The position numbers and the translations under genes are program-made. Below, one piece after another: positions 19,208 to 28,204 of a stretch of DNA of 64,000 bases (positions within the stretch are counted from its first letter, which is position 1; every line of letters begins with the position of its first letter). Source of the stretch: an uncultured Pelagibacteraceae bacterium (lineage in GTDB: Bacteria; Pseudomonadota; Alphaproteobacteria; Pelagibacterales; Pelagibacteraceae); NCBI GenBank assembly GCA_902581795.1, contig CACHPL010000001.1, positions 248,001 through 312,000 on the forward strand, in the 5' to 3' direction. The notes under the pieces are model-generated. The model had not been told where the DNA came from, searched no databases, and saw only the letters and a list, made by a program, of their open reading frames with translations.

Positions 19208-20270
19208 ATGTGGAATTGTTGGATTACCCAATGTAGGTAAGTCAACTCTCTTTAACGCCTTAACATCTTCAAAAAACGCGCAGGCTGCTAATTTTCCTTT
19301 TTGTACTATAGACCCAAACATTGGTATAGTAGATGTTCCAGACGAAAGGTTAGAAAATTTATTTAAGCTTTCAAATTCAAAAAAAAAAATAAACGCTAAT
19401 ATTACTTTCGTAGATATAGCTGGATTAGTAAAAGGAGCATCCAAAGGAGAAGGCTTGGGTAATCAATTTCTATCCCATATAAGAGAAGTTGATGCAATAG
19501 TACATCTCGTAAGATGCTTTGACTCTGAAAACATACAACATGTTAATAAAACTATAGATCCAGTGAATGATCTTGAAACCATCAAAACTGAGATAATATT
19601 ATCCGATATAAATCAATTAGAAAAAAAACTTCACAAAAGCAATAGAAAAAAAATATCTGAAAAAGAACTTAATTTATTAGAAACAGTGTTAAAAAAACTT
19701 AATAACGGAAATGAATTGAATGATTTAAATGATAAAAATGATCAAAAAATACTCAAAGAAATTGGACTTATTTCAACCAAACCCTACATTATTGTTAACA
19801 ATGTAGATGAAACAAATGTTAAATCTGGAAATAAATATACTGAAACACTTAAAAAAAAATATCCTGATAAAAAACAAATTATTATTTGCGCAGACATAGA
19901 GGACCAAATTACAGAGTTAAAACCTGAGGAGAGAGAAACCTACATGAAAAATATAGGTTTAGAAAAAACGGGATTAAATAAATTAATTAAAACCGGTTAT
20001 GACTTACTTGATTTGAATACTTTTTTTACATCAGGTCCTGAAGAAAGTAGGGCTTGGACAATAAAAAAAAATACTATAGCTCAAAAAGCAGCCGGTGTAA
20101 TACATACAGATTTTGAAAAAAAATTTATTAGGGCCGAAACCGTTACTTATGATGATTTTAAAAAATTTGGTAGTTTTGAAAAAGCTAAAGAAAACGGCAA
20201 ATTGAGAGTTGAAGGTAAAGATTATATTGTAAAAGACGGAGATGTTTTATACTTCAGGGTCAATCCTTGA
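19197..20270 (+). CDS. ychF: Redox-regulated ATPase YchF (Obg-family, TGS domain)
   Basis: The 357-aa protein has the P-loop G-L-P-N-V-G-K-S-T at the N-terminus, D-I-A-G-L-V-K-G-A (G3) and N-N-V-D-E (in place of the GTP-specific N-K-x-D), which explains the ATP preference of the family. It ends in a TGS domain, where R-A-E-T-V and D-V-L-Y-F-R-V are typical. YchF binds ribosomes and affects translation-initiation fidelity and oxidative-stress responses. Its last 24 nt overlap the convergent petC gene. Confidence 0.96.
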   Translation: MGFKCGIVGLPNVGKSTLFNALTSSKNAQAANFPFCTIDPNIGIVDVPDERLENLFKLSNSKKKINANITFVDIAGLVKGASKGEGLGNQFLSHIREVDAIVHLVRCFDSENIQHVNKTIDPVNDLETIKTEIILSDINQLEKKLHKSNRKKISEKELNLLETVLKKLNNGNELNDLNDKNDQKILKEIGLISTKPYIIVNNVDETNVKSGNKYTETLKKKYPDKKQIIICADIEDQITELKPEERETYMKNIGLEKTGLNKLIKTGYDLLDLNTFFTSGPEESRAWTIKKNTIAQKAAGVIHTDFEKKFIRAETVTYDDFKKFGSFEKAKENGKLRVEGKDYIVKDGDVLYFRVNP

Positions 20271-21032
20271 CCAAATTCTCTTCATGCTGAAATAGACAAG
20301 AATTGAAAGAATAATCAAAAATATAATTACTCTAAGTCCTGTTTTGTGCCTAGTTTCTAAATGAGGTTCAGCTGACCAAGTTAAAAAAGTTGTAATATCT
20401 TTTGCCATTTGTTCCTGTGTAGCGGAAGTTCCGTCAGCATACTCAACTAACCCATCTGAAAGTGGATTAGACATTTTAATTTTTTTTCCTTCCATAAATT
20501 TATTGTAATAAACCCCATCATCTAATTGCATATTTGATGGCGGATCTTCATATCCCATTAAAACAGAATAAATATAGTCAGCACCACCTTTTCTTGCTTT
20601 TACTAAAACCGACATATCTGGAGGGTACGCCCCACCATTTGCGACGATTGATGCTTGTTTGTTCGGATATGGAGAAACGAATCTGTCCGAGGGTCTAGCG
20701 GGCCTTATAAACATTTCTCCCTGGTCATTAGGACCATCTTCTACTTCAAAATTAGCAGCAATTGCTTTTACTTGATCAACTGAAAATTCTGGCCCCCCTT
20801 TTTCTCCTAAATTACGATAACTTAAAAGGCGCATTGAATGGCAAGACGCGCAAACTTCAGTATAGACTTGGTATCCTCTTTGAAGAGAAGCTCTATCAAA
20901 TTTTCCAGTAATTCCTTTAAATGACCAATTTTGTTTTAATAGCTCGATTTTTTCTGCAGAGTAAACCGGATTAAAATAAATTGTAATTAATATAAATATA
21001 TAAAGAGCGTATCTCAATTTAAATAGGTACAT
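20247..21032 (-). CDS. petC: Cytochrome c1 of the bc1 complex
   Basis: This 261-aa cytochrome c1 carries haem c at C-A-S-C-H (Cys61, Cys64, His65). A Sec signal peptide covers about residues 1-25, ending P-V-Y-S-A. P-Y-P-N and G-G-A-Y-P-P-D-M-S supply the region of the axial methionine. One C-terminal membrane anchor lies near 235-252. It passes electrons from the Rieske centre to soluble cytochrome c on the periplasmic side. It overlaps petB by one base and, at its 3' end, ychF by 24 nt, so no separate terminator space exists. Confidence 0.97.
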   Translation of the reverse strand: MYLFKLRYALYIFILITIYFNPVYSAEKIELLKQNWSFKGITGKFDRASLQRGYQVYTEVCASCHSMRLLSYRNLGEKGGPEFSVDQVKAIAANFEVEDGPNDQGEMFIRPARPSDRFVSPYPNKQASIVANGGAYPPDMSVLVKARKGGADYIYSVLMGYEDPPSNMQLDDGVYYNKFMEGKKIKMSNPLSDGLVEYADGTSATQEQMAKDITTFLTWSAEPHLETRHKTGLRVIIFLIILSILVYFSMKRIWSRIDPEV

Positions 21033-22291
21033 TATTTAAATCTATTGTCACTTCTCATAAGTTCCGGTTTGGGCATTCCGGTAAAAACCGGTTCGGATAT
21101 ACTCAATGGTAATGGATCTGTTTTTTCTATCCTGCTTAAAAAAGGTAAAACTACTAGAAAATGTAAAAAGTAATAAGCTGTACCAACCCTAGCAATTAAA
21201 AGATATAATCCCTCTGCGGGCATTGCTCCCACATATCCTAAAGCAAATACATCTATCATAAGAACCCAAAAGAAAATTCTATAAACAGGTCTAAAAACTG
21301 CTGATCTTACTTTGCTGCTATCCAACCAAGGTAAAGCTAAAAGAATTAGTAGGGATGCAAATAATAAAACCACGCCACCTAATTTATCTGGTACAGATCG
21401 CAAGATTGCATAAAATGGTAATAGATACCACTCAGGAACTATATGCGTAGGTGTTACTAGCGGATTAGCGGGAATATAATTGTCTGGATGCCCAAGAATA
21501 TTAGGTGAAAAAAATATAAATCCAGAAAAAATTATAATAAAAATTAATAAGGCAAAAAGATCCTTGATGGTAATATACGGGTGAAAAGGTACGGTATCTT
21601 TTGATGGTTTTTTAATATCAATACCCACAGGGTTATTATTTCCAGGTACATGTAGAGCCCAAATATGAAGAACGACTAAACCTAATATGATAAAAGGAAA
21701 TAAATAGTGCAAACTAAAAAATCTTGTTAGTGTTGGATTGTCTACTGAATATCCTCCCCATAACCATGTGACTATGCTTTCTCCAACCAATGGAATAGCA
21801 CTGAATAAATTTGTGATAACCGTTGCTCCCCAAAAGCTCATTTGTCCCCATGGCAGCACGTAACCCATGAATGCTGTAGCCATCATTAATATATAAATTA
21901 ACATTCCTAAAATCCAAATAATTTCTCTAGGTGATTTGTAAGAACCATAAAATAAAGATCTAAAAATATGAATATAAACTGCTAGGAAAAACATTGAGGC
22001 TCCGTTTGCATGAATGTATCTTATTAACCATCCATAATTTACATTACGCATAATATGCTCAATGCTATCAAATGCTAAATCTGCGTGAGCGACGTAATGC
22101 ATGGCAAGAACTAAACCTGTAACTATTTGAGTAACCAAACAAAAAGTTAAAATTCCTCCAAAAGTCCACCAGTAATTTAAGTTTTTTGGTGTAGGATAAT
22201 TAATCAGGTGATCGCTCAATGTAAGCAATGGAAGTCTATCGTTAAACCATTTTCCAAACTTTGATGATGGTGTATATGTATGTTCGCTCAT
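21032..22291 (-). CDS. petB: Cytochrome b of the bc1 complex
   Basis: The 419-aa polytopic protein has N-Y-W-W-T-F-G near the N-terminus, a first helix B with the haem-ligand His pair region (H-Y-V-A-H), [13 protein letters not shown], and the Qo-site P-E-W-Y motif (as [10 protein letters not shown]). These are diagnostic of cytochrome b with both haems. It oxidises ubiquinol at Qo and reduces quinone at Qi. Gene order on the minus strand is petA-petB-petC, the usual fbc operon order, with a 6-nt gap from petA. Confidence 0.98.
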   Translation of the reverse strand: MSEHTYTPSSKFGKWFNDRLPLLTLSDHLINYPTPKNLNYWWTFGGILTFCLVTQIVTGLVLAMHYVAHADLAFDSIEHIMRNVNYGWLIRYIHANGASMFFLAVYIHIFRSLFYGSYKSPREIIWILGMLIYILMMATAFMGYVLPWGQMSFWGATVITNLFSAIPLVGESIVTWLWGGYSVDNPTLTRFFSLHYLFPFIILGLVVLHIWALHVPGNNNPVGIDIKKPSKDTVPFHPYITIKDLFALLIFIIIFSGFIFFSPNILGHPDNYIPANPLVTPTHIVPEWYLLPFYAILRSVPDKLGGVVLLFASLLILLALPWLDSSKVRSAVFRPVYRIFFWVLMIDVFALGYVGAMPAEGLYLLIARVGTAYYFLHFLVVLPFLSRIEKTDPLPLSISEPVFTGMPKPELMRSDNRFK

Positions 22292-22297
22292 TTAATT

Positions 22298-22810
22298 TTA
22301 ACCAATTTTAATTGTATTATTATCCACGAATTCGTATTTCGGTACTTCCATGTTTGTAGGAGCTGGTCCTTTTCTAATTCTACCAGAAGTATCGTAGTGC
22401 GATCCGTGACATGGACAAAACCAACCATTGTATTCCCCTTTATTAGATAGCGGAACGCATCCAAGGTGAGTACAAATTCCCAACATGACCAGCCATTCTT
22501 CTTTCTTTACTCTATCTTCATCTTTCTCAGGATGTTTTAAACTTTCTAATTTAACCTTTTTTGCATCTGCGATTTCCTCAGGCGTCCTTCTCTTTACAAA
22601 AACCGGTTTACCTCTCCATAGTACTGTAATAGCTTTTCCAGGTTCAATTTGACTTATGTCAACTTCAGTTGTTGCCAAAGCTTTCACTGAACTATCAGGA
22701 TTCATTTGGTCGATAAAGGGCCAAATAGTAGCCCCAAGTCCTACCGCTCCTACTGTGTAACTAGCAGTAAAAAGGAACTCTCTTCTATTTTTTTTTCCTG
22801 ATTTATCCAT
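22298..22810 (-). CDS. petA: Ubiquinol-cytochrome c reductase Rieske iron-sulfur subunit
   Basis: The 170-aa protein has a twin-arginine-type start (K-N-R-R-E-F-L-F) before a membrane anchor at about residues 15-32. The Rieske boxes are C-T-H-L-G-C (Cys113 and His115 as ligands, Cys118 for the disulfide) and C-P-C-H-G-S (Cys132 and His135 as ligands, Cys134 for the disulfide). The terminal G-P-A-P segment is present. It leads the petABC operon and is divergent from hemF. Confidence 0.98.
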   Translation of the reverse strand: MDKSGKKNRREFLFTASYTVGAVGLGATIWPFIDQMNPDSSVKALATTEVDISQIEPGKAITVLWRGKPVFVKRRTPEEIADAKKVKLESLKHPEKDEDRVKKEEWLVMLGICTHLGCVPLSNKGEYNGWFCPCHGSHYDTSGRIRKGPAPTNMEVPKYEFVDNNTIKIG

Positions 22811-22939
22811 GAAAATATATTACCATTTATTGTTTATATATAAGACTTATTTATAAAACAACCCCGGGGCAGAATGACACACGGAATTGGTTAAATTAAA
22901 ATGAAAAATTAAGCTTTTATTAACAATATAATTATTTAA
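22811..22939. other. Divergent intergenic region petA/hemF with a short GC-rich patch
   Basis: This 129-nt gap separates two divergent genes and must hold promoters for both. Almost all of it is A/T except a compact patch at about 22861-22890 that begins with the 8-bp palindrome CCCCGGGG at 22862-22869. I could not fold it into a tRNA or match it to a known RNA family by eye. It may be a regulatory site for respiratory or haem genes, or a remnant. Confidence 0.4.
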
Positions 22940-23794
22940 ATGAAACTAAATTTAGAAATCCAAAAAGAAATATCAAGTCAGTGGTTTAAATTCTTACAAT
23001 TTCAAATTTGTAAAGAATTTGAAATTTTAGAAAGAAAAAAAAATAAAAAATTCAATAACAAAATCTTTAAAAAAAGATCATGGCAAAAATCACAAAAGAA
23101 TTTAAATCAGGGAGGTGGTATTTCTGCTATTATGAGAGATGGATTGGTTTTTGAAAGTTTAGGAGTAAATTTTTCTAAAGTTTCTGGAAAGTTTAGCAAA
23201 AGGTTTAGATCACAAATTTTAGGGGCTAAAAAAAACCCTAACTACTGGGCATCAGGTATTTCTATTGTGGCTCATATGAAAAACCCTAAAATTCCTGCAA
23301 TGCATTTTAATACTAGATTCATTGTGACATCAAAAAAATGGTTCGGTGGTGGAATGGATGCCACTCCTGCTTTAAAAGATCCTAAAGAAAAAAAATTATT
23401 TCATAAAAAAATTAGGCAAATGTGCAATAAACATAATATGAAATATTATTTAAAATATAAGAAATGGTGTGATAATTATTTTTATTTGCCTCATAGAAAT
23501 GAGGCTAGAGGCATTGGTGGAATTTTTTTTGATTATAAAAAAAGTAATTGGAAAAAAGATTTTAGATTTGTTCAAGACTCTGGTCTTTGTTTTCTTGAAT
23601 GTGCCACATCAATTATAGAAAAAAAATTCAGTACAAAATGGTCAAAAAAGGATAAAGATAAACAATTAGAAAAAAGAGGAAGATATGTTGAGTTTAATTT
23701 ATTATATGATAAAGGAACAAAATTTGGCTTGAATACCGGGGGAAATACAGAAGCTATTTTGATGTCCTTACCACCAATTGCGAAATGGAAATAA
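22940..23794 (+). CDS. hemF: Oxygen-dependent coproporphyrinogen III oxidase
   Basis: HemF decarboxylates coproporphyrinogen III to protoporphyrinogen IX using O2. The 284-aa protein has the family's G-G-G-I-S-A-I-M-R-D-G near residue 55, H-F-N-T-R-F near 120, W-F-G-G-G-M-D-A-T-P near 135, Y-F-Y-L-P-H-R-N-E-A-R-G-I-G-G-I-F-F-D near 180 and the C-terminal G-R-Y-V-E-F-N-L-L-Y-D-K-G-T-K-F-G-L-x-T-G-G. This is the strictly aerobic enzyme. Haem supply fits the neighbouring bc1 genes. greA starts directly at the stop. Confidence 0.97.
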   Translation: MKLNLEIQKEISSQWFKFLQFQICKEFEILERKKNKKFNNKIFKKRSWQKSQKNLNQGGGISAIMRDGLVFESLGVNFSKVSGKFSKRFRSQILGAKKNPNYWASGISIVAHMKNPKIPAMHFNTRFIVTSKKWFGGGMDATPALKDPKEKKLFHKKIRQMCNKHNMKYYLKYKKWCDNYFYLPHRNEARGIGGIFFDYKKSNWKKDFRFVQDSGLCFLECATSIIEKKFSTKWSKKDKDKQLEKRGRYVEFNLLYDKGTKFGLNTGGNTEAILMSLPPIAKWK

Positions 23795-24271
23795 ATGGAA
23801 AAAGAACCTATTACAGTTCAAGGATTAAAAAAACTTCATGAAGAATTGGAAGATTTAAAAAATAATCAAAGACCAAAAGTTGTAGCAGCAATTGCAGAGG
23901 CAAGAGGTCATGGTGATCTGAAAGAAAATGCAGAATATCACGCTGCTAAAGAACAACAAGGACACATCGAAGGAAGGATTCAAGAGATTAACGATGTCAT
24001 TGCAAGAGCGAATGTAATTGATGTTACTAAAATCGATAATACAGGAAAAATTATATTTGGATCCACTGTTACAGTAAAAGACTTAGAAAAAAAAATTAAA
24101 ACTACTTTCAAAATTGTAGGTAAAGACGAGGCAAATATAAACAAAAATTTAATTTATTTTAAATCTCCAATGGGTAAGGCATTAATTGGAAAGCAAAATA
24201 ATGATTTGATTAATTTTATGAGCCCATCTGGAGAAAAAAATTTTGAAGTAATTAATGTAGAATATATTTAG
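23795..24271 (+). CDS. greA: Transcription elongation factor GreA
   Basis: GreA stimulates RNA cleavage by backtracked RNA polymerase. The 158-aa protein has an N-terminal coiled coil with the tip acidic residues in G-D-L-K-E-N-A-E-Y (residues about 42-50) and a C-terminal FKBP-like domain (S-P-M-G-K-A-L-I-G-K). Length and motifs are standard. Its end lies 2 nt from the end of convergent cca, with a T/A-rich junction but no clear hairpin. Confidence 0.97.
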   Translation: MEKEPITVQGLKKLHEELEDLKNNQRPKVVAAIAEARGHGDLKENAEYHAAKEQQGHIEGRIQEINDVIARANVIDVTKIDNTGKIIFGSTVTVKDLEKKIKTTFKIVGKDEANINKNLIYFKSPMGKALIGKQNNDLINFMSPSGEKNFEVINVEYI

Positions 24272-24273
24272 TT

Positions 24274-25515
24274 TTAATTTTTTTTTAAAAAATCATTTAA
24301 CTTACCATCATCTAATTCGAAATTGTTATCAATCCATTGTTCCTCTATTTTTTTTAAAAGTTCACCTACTTTTTTTCCACTTTTAAAACCTTTTTTTATC
24401 AAATAATCGCCTGTAATTGGAAATTTTGGAATTGAAACGCTATCTATTTTTTTAAAAGTTTTTTTTATTTTTGGTAAGGAAACTTTTTCCTTAGTCATTG
24501 AGAAAATTAATAATATTAATTTAATTTTTCTCTTTCCAAAATAAAATATGTTTTTATTTAAATCTTTTGTAAAAAAATTTTTGTTTGACGCTATATTTGC
24601 AAAAAGCTTTGAGTAAAGGTTAATGCAATTTTTTGTTTCGTTTGAAATATTATATTTGTGTGAAAAATACTCATGATTATCGGATAAGTCTATGAGCATT
24701 GTGGACAAAATAAAATTCTCATCTAATTCGATATTGTTAATATTTTTAAAATTAGAAAGGTTTTTTAGTCTATCAATATATTTAAACTCTGGGAAAATAA
24801 GTTTAAATATATGTAATAAAAAACTACTTCTTAATATGTTTTGAAAATTTTCCAATTTTATAATTTTCTTTAATTCGTTGTAGATTCTTTCTTTTGATAA
24901 TTTTGTAATACCATTAAGATTCAATTTTATAGCTTTTAAATTTGTATCGTTTGGTTCAAAATTTTCATATTCAAGAGAAAATCTTAAATATCTAAGAATT
25001 CTTAAATAATCCTCTTTTATACGCAAATCTGGATTGCCAATAAAATTTACTTTTTTATTTTTTAAATCTTTCAAACCCATTTGGGGATCCAGTATTTTCC
25101 CTTTGGAATCTAAATATATCGCGTTAATTGTGAAATCTCTTCTGTCTGAATCTTTTTTCCAATCTTTTGTGAAAGACACTTTTGCATGCCTTCCATCCGT
25201 AGATATATCTTCTCTTAGAGTTGTTATTTCAAAACTTTCATTTTCTAAAATTAAGGTTATCGTTCCATGTTCTATTCCGGTCTTTTTAATTTTGATATTC
25301 GTTTTTGAAAATTTTTCAATTAATTCATCGGGAGTAAAAATAGTTGCAATATCAATTTCGTCGATTTTTTGTTTTAAAATATATTTTCTAACGCATCCTC
25401 CAACAAGCATTGCATTATTTTGGCCATTTTGATTTAAAACATCAAAAATCTTTTTAATTTTCTCTGATTTGTAAAAAGGAAATAGAGCTCTTTTTATATT
25501 ATCAATTAAAAACAT
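24274..25515 (-). CDS. cca: CCA-adding tRNA nucleotidyltransferase / poly(A) polymerase family
   Basis: This 413-aa class II nucleotidyltransferase has the G-G-C-V-R-K motif near residue 40 and the metal-binding D-E-I-D-I-A pair near 53. The template-like segment R-R-D-F-T-I-N-A-I-Y is near 125, and an R-I-L-R-Y-L-R-F motif near 168. It repairs or adds the 3' CCA of tRNAs; some close relatives act as poly(A) polymerase, but the motif set favours CCA addition. Its start codon lies only 5 nt after the 3' end of tRNA-Gln on the same strand and it has no Shine-Dalgarno space, so tRNA processing probably defines its mRNA 5' end. Confidence 0.92.
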   Translation of the reverse strand: MFLIDNIKRALFPFYKSEKIKKIFDVLNQNGQNNAMLVGGCVRKYILKQKIDEIDIATIFTPDELIEKFSKTNIKIKKTGIEHGTITLILENESFEITTLREDISTDGRHAKVSFTKDWKKDSDRRDFTINAIYLDSKGKILDPQMGLKDLKNKKVNFIGNPDLRIKEDYLRILRYLRFSLEYENFEPNDTNLKAIKLNLNGITKLSKERIYNELKKIIKLENFQNILRSSFLLHIFKLIFPEFKYIDRLKNLSNFKNINNIELDENFILSTMLIDLSDNHEYFSHKYNISNETKNCINLYSKLFANIASNKNFFTKDLNKNIFYFGKRKIKLILLIFSMTKEKVSLPKIKKTFKKIDSVSIPKFPITGDYLIKKGFKSGKKVGELLKKIEEQWIDNNFELDDGKLNDFLKKN

Positions 25516-25520
25516 ATTCT

Positions 25521-25594
25521 TGGCTGGGGCGCTAGGATTCGAACCTAGGATGGCGGTACCAAAAACCGCTGCCTTACCGCTTGGCTACGCCCCA
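25521..25594 (-). tRNA. trnQ: tRNA-Gln (anticodon TTG), CCA encoded
   Basis: Read on the minus strand, the 74-nt gene forms a clean cloverleaf. The 7-bp acceptor stem (TGGGGCG with CGCCCCA) is followed by discriminator G and a templated CCA. The anticodon stem GCGGT/ACCGC closes the 7-nt loop TTTTGGT, with TTG at the anticodon position. The T-loop contains GGTTCGAATCC. The U1-A72 pair is characteristic of glutamine tRNA. It is in the same orientation as cca directly downstream. Confidence 0.96.
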
Positions 25595-25627
25595 AAGTAA
25601 TTTGTGATATACCATAAAAAAACCAAT

Positions 25628-26488
25628 TTAAATAGTTCTAGTGACAACACACCAGTATCTTGGAAATTTTTTTTTAATCTTTTTTACACCTAAATCAGCA
25701 GCCTTTTTATTCAAAAAAACCCCAAAACATGCAGATCCTGATCCAGATATTCTAGAGAAACAGCAGCCCTTGGTTGAGGCTAATTCAAATAAAATTTTTT
25801 GAATTACAGGAAACTTAGCGCATACAATTCTCTGCAAAGAATTTTGTTCAAATTTTAAGTTATAAGCAAACTTAACTTTTGATTTTGGCTCATAGAGATT
25901 TTTCCTATTAATTCCTTTAAAAACTTTTAACCTTGAGTAAATTTCTTTGGTAGAACATCTCAAGTGAGGATAAACTAATATAAAATAATACTTGTAATTT
26001 TTTTTTAAGTTTTTAATATTAAATAAACTTTGTTGCAAAATCCTAGAAGATTTAAAAAAAACCCTAAGATCAGAGCCCAAAACTTTAGTGAAATAGTTAA
26101 GATTTTTATATGATAATTTTTTCCCCTTTAAAAAGTATTTAATTATTGAACTTGCGTTGCTAGATCCTCCGCCCAATCCTGAAAATACTGGAATATTCTT
26201 TTTGATACTTACATTATAATTTTGATTTTGCTTTATAAAACCTTTTTCCTTTAACAAAGATAAAGATTTTTTTATCGAATTATCGTAGTTATTAACATGA
26301 CTGCTAAATGGTCCTTTAAATTTAATAACGTCTTTTGAAAGTTTATTTTTTTTAACATTAATTTCATCAAAAATATTAATTAAAAAAATTAGGGATCTAA
26401 TATCGTGTAATTTTAATTTATTTATTTTTCTTCCTACGTCTAAGAATAAATTTACCTTACAATATGACCTGAGACTACGAACTTGCAT
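25628..26488 (-). CDS. ispE: 4-diphosphocytidyl-2-C-methyl-D-erythritol kinase
   Basis: IspE phosphorylates CDP-methylerythritol in the MEP isoprenoid pathway. The 286-aa GHMP kinase has an A/S-Y-C-K-V-N-L-F-L N-terminus, the ATP-binding G-L-G-G-G-S-S-N-A near residue 95, and a C-terminal R-I-S-G-S-G-S-A-C-F-G motif. The pathway's last enzyme, ispH, is also in this window, downstream of carotenoid genes. It follows the TPR gene by 7 nt in the same direction. Confidence 0.95.
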   Translation of the reverse strand: MQVRSLRSYCKVNLFLDVGRKINKLKLHDIRSLIFLINIFDEINVKKNKLSKDVIKFKGPFSSHVNNYDNSIKKSLSLLKEKGFIKQNQNYNVSIKKNIPVFSGLGGGSSNASSIIKYFLKGKKLSYKNLNYFTKVLGSDLRVFFKSSRILQQSLFNIKNLKKNYKYYFILVYPHLRCSTKEIYSRLKVFKGINRKNLYEPKSKVKFAYNLKFEQNSLQRIVCAKFPVIQKILFELASTKGCCFSRISGSGSACFGVFLNKKAADLGVKKIKKKFPRYWCVVTRTI

Positions 26489-26495
26489 AAATATT

Positions 26496-28199
26496 TTAAA
26501 TTTTTTCTAAACCAAATAATAATTTTTTTTTGACTTTGTCTTTTAAATCTTTCTCAGTCGATTTAAGATTTAAAACATATTCCCAATAGTATCTAGCTTG
26601 TATTTTTTGCCCATTCATCCACAAACAATCCGCAAAATGATCATTTACTACCGGGTCAGTAGGCATTAAAGTAATTGCGAGCCTGAGATATTCTTTTGCT
26701 TGTAAATAGTTTTTTAATTTGTACAAAGCCCAACCTAAGGAGTCAGTAATATATCCATCGTTTTTTTTTAACTTATTTGCTTTCCTCAGCATTTTAATAG
26801 CTTTGTTAATATTTTTTTCTTTTTCTATCCATGAATAAGCCAAATAATTCATTACGTATGGTTCATCAGGAGAAAGTTTAAGAGATAATAGCAAGTCTTT
26901 TTCAGCTAGCTCCCATTCATCACTTCTTTCATATGCTATCCCCCTTCTGTCTAAAACTTTTGGATAAAGATTGTGGTTTTCATTGATAGCAGATAGTAAA
27001 TTTGAATAAAGTATAATTGATTTTTTGTATTCCTTGTTATTTTTTAAAAAATTTGCGAATTCAAATGTTTGATAAATATTAGCATCAATTTTATTATATT
27101 CTTTAGTTAGAAAAGATACGGACTCCTCTTTTTTATTTTCTTCATTCAATATATTTGCAATTTGTTTATTTGAATACCACTTATAAATTGATCCACCATT
27201 ACCTAATTTTTTATAAACTTTAACAGCTTTGTCATATTTTTTTAAAATCAAAAAATTTTCACCCAACAAAGACTCGAAAGATATAAAATTTGGATTAAGA
27301 TATTTAGATAAATTTACATAAAAATTTGAAAGCTTGTAGTCACCTGTTGAGGAAAGAGCGTTACCTATAATATAAAAAATCTCTGCAATTATATGCTCAG
27401 ACTTTTTGCAGTTAAATTGGTTTCTATTTTTTTCTTTTTCTTTGAATGTTTTGTTTAATTGATTAATAAGAAGGTTGCCTGGATATTTTTCTGAAGCTTC
27501 TTTAATCACCTTTTCTGCGAATGTAATGTTATTTTTTTTTGATAAGTAATTTGCAAAAAAGAAGTGATATCTTGAAAAATCGTAATCATTATTATTGATA
27601 ATTTTTTGAAATTCTATGGTGGTACTTTCAGTATCAAAATAACAGTTTGCAAAAGTTTTTTGTATGGCTTTTAGATTAGAATTACTATTTGAGAGAGATT
27701 CTATCAATTGAATATTCTTTAAATCTTTAGTTTTTTCAATGACAAGCCAATTATTTAAAGAAGTTTTTAAAATATCGTAAATTAAACTATTTTGTATATT
27801 TGGCTGTAATTTATTAAAATAAGCTTCTGATTTTAGATAATTTTTATTTTTAAATTCAAGCAAACCAAGAACAAGATTGCTTTCAAAATTTGATAAATTC
27901 TTTTTTTCTATTTTTTTAGCATAAATTTGTGCTTCCTTATATTTTTCTTGGTTTATCAAAGACTGAATGAGTTTGGAAGAGTAGTTGTCGTTTGTTTCCT
28001 CTAAACTATTAATTTTTTTAAAAAATTTTTCTGAGTTTATATAGTCAAAATTATTAAAAGAAACTAAACCAGAAAAATAGTTAGAAATGTTGTTAGCGTC
28101 ATAATTGAAATTTGTTGTTTTTGAATAAGAAAAATTAGTTATACCAAACAATACAAAGGTATATAATAAAAGTCTTAATGTTGAATAAATAATCTTCAT
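26496..28199 (-). CDS. Exported tetratricopeptide-repeat protein
   Basis: The 567-aa protein starts with a Sec-type signal peptide (hydrophobic residues about 7-22, cleavage likely after Y-S). Helical repeats follow throughout. The clearest TPR units are in the last third, such as A-Y-E-R-S-D-E-W-E-L-A-E-K-D-L, D-S-L-G-W-A-L-Y-K-L-K-N-Y-L-Q-A and N-D-H-F-A-D-C-L-W near residues 420-540. TPRs mediate protein contacts; alphaproteobacteria have a comparable TPR gene beside ispE. It is divergent from the uracil-DNA glycosylase gene with a 5-nt gap. No enzymatic domain is seen. Confidence 0.85.
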   Translation of the reverse strand: MKIIYSTLRLLLYTFVLFGITNFSYSKTTNFNYDANNISNYFSGLVSFNNFDYINSEKFFKKINSLEETNDNYSSKLIQSLINQEKYKEAQIYAKKIEKKNLSNFESNLVLGLLEFKNKNYLKSEAYFNKLQPNIQNSLIYDILKTSLNNWLVIEKTKDLKNIQLIESLSNSNSNLKAIQKTFANCYFDTESTTIEFQKIINNNDYDFSRYHFFFANYLSKKNNITFAEKVIKEASEKYPGNLLINQLNKTFKEKEKNRNQFNCKKSEHIIAEIFYIIGNALSSTGDYKLSNFYVNLSKYLNPNFISFESLLGENFLILKKYDKAVKVYKKLGNGGSIYKWYSNKQIANILNEENKKEESVSFLTKEYNKIDANIYQTFEFANFLKNNKEYKKSIILYSNLLSAINENHNLYPKVLDRRGIAYERSDEWELAEKDLLLSLKLSPDEPYVMNYLAYSWIEKEKNINKAIKMLRKANKLKKNDGYITDSLGWALYKLKNYLQAKEYLRLAITLMPTDPVVNDHFADCLWMNGQKIQARYYWEYVLNLKSTEKDLKDKVKKKLLFGLEKI

Positions 28200-28204
28200 A
28201 AATT

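Noticed and set aside
22858-22895. GC-rich patch as a tRNA, tmRNA piece or SRP RNA
   Set aside because: No cloverleaf, T-loop or signature sequence of these RNAs could be found; kept only as an unexplained patch.
24262-24295. T/A-rich run between greA and cca as a rho-independent terminator
   Set aside because: The runs can pair only as A-T stretches without a GC stem; poly-A and poly-T runs of this kind are everywhere in this AT-rich sequence.
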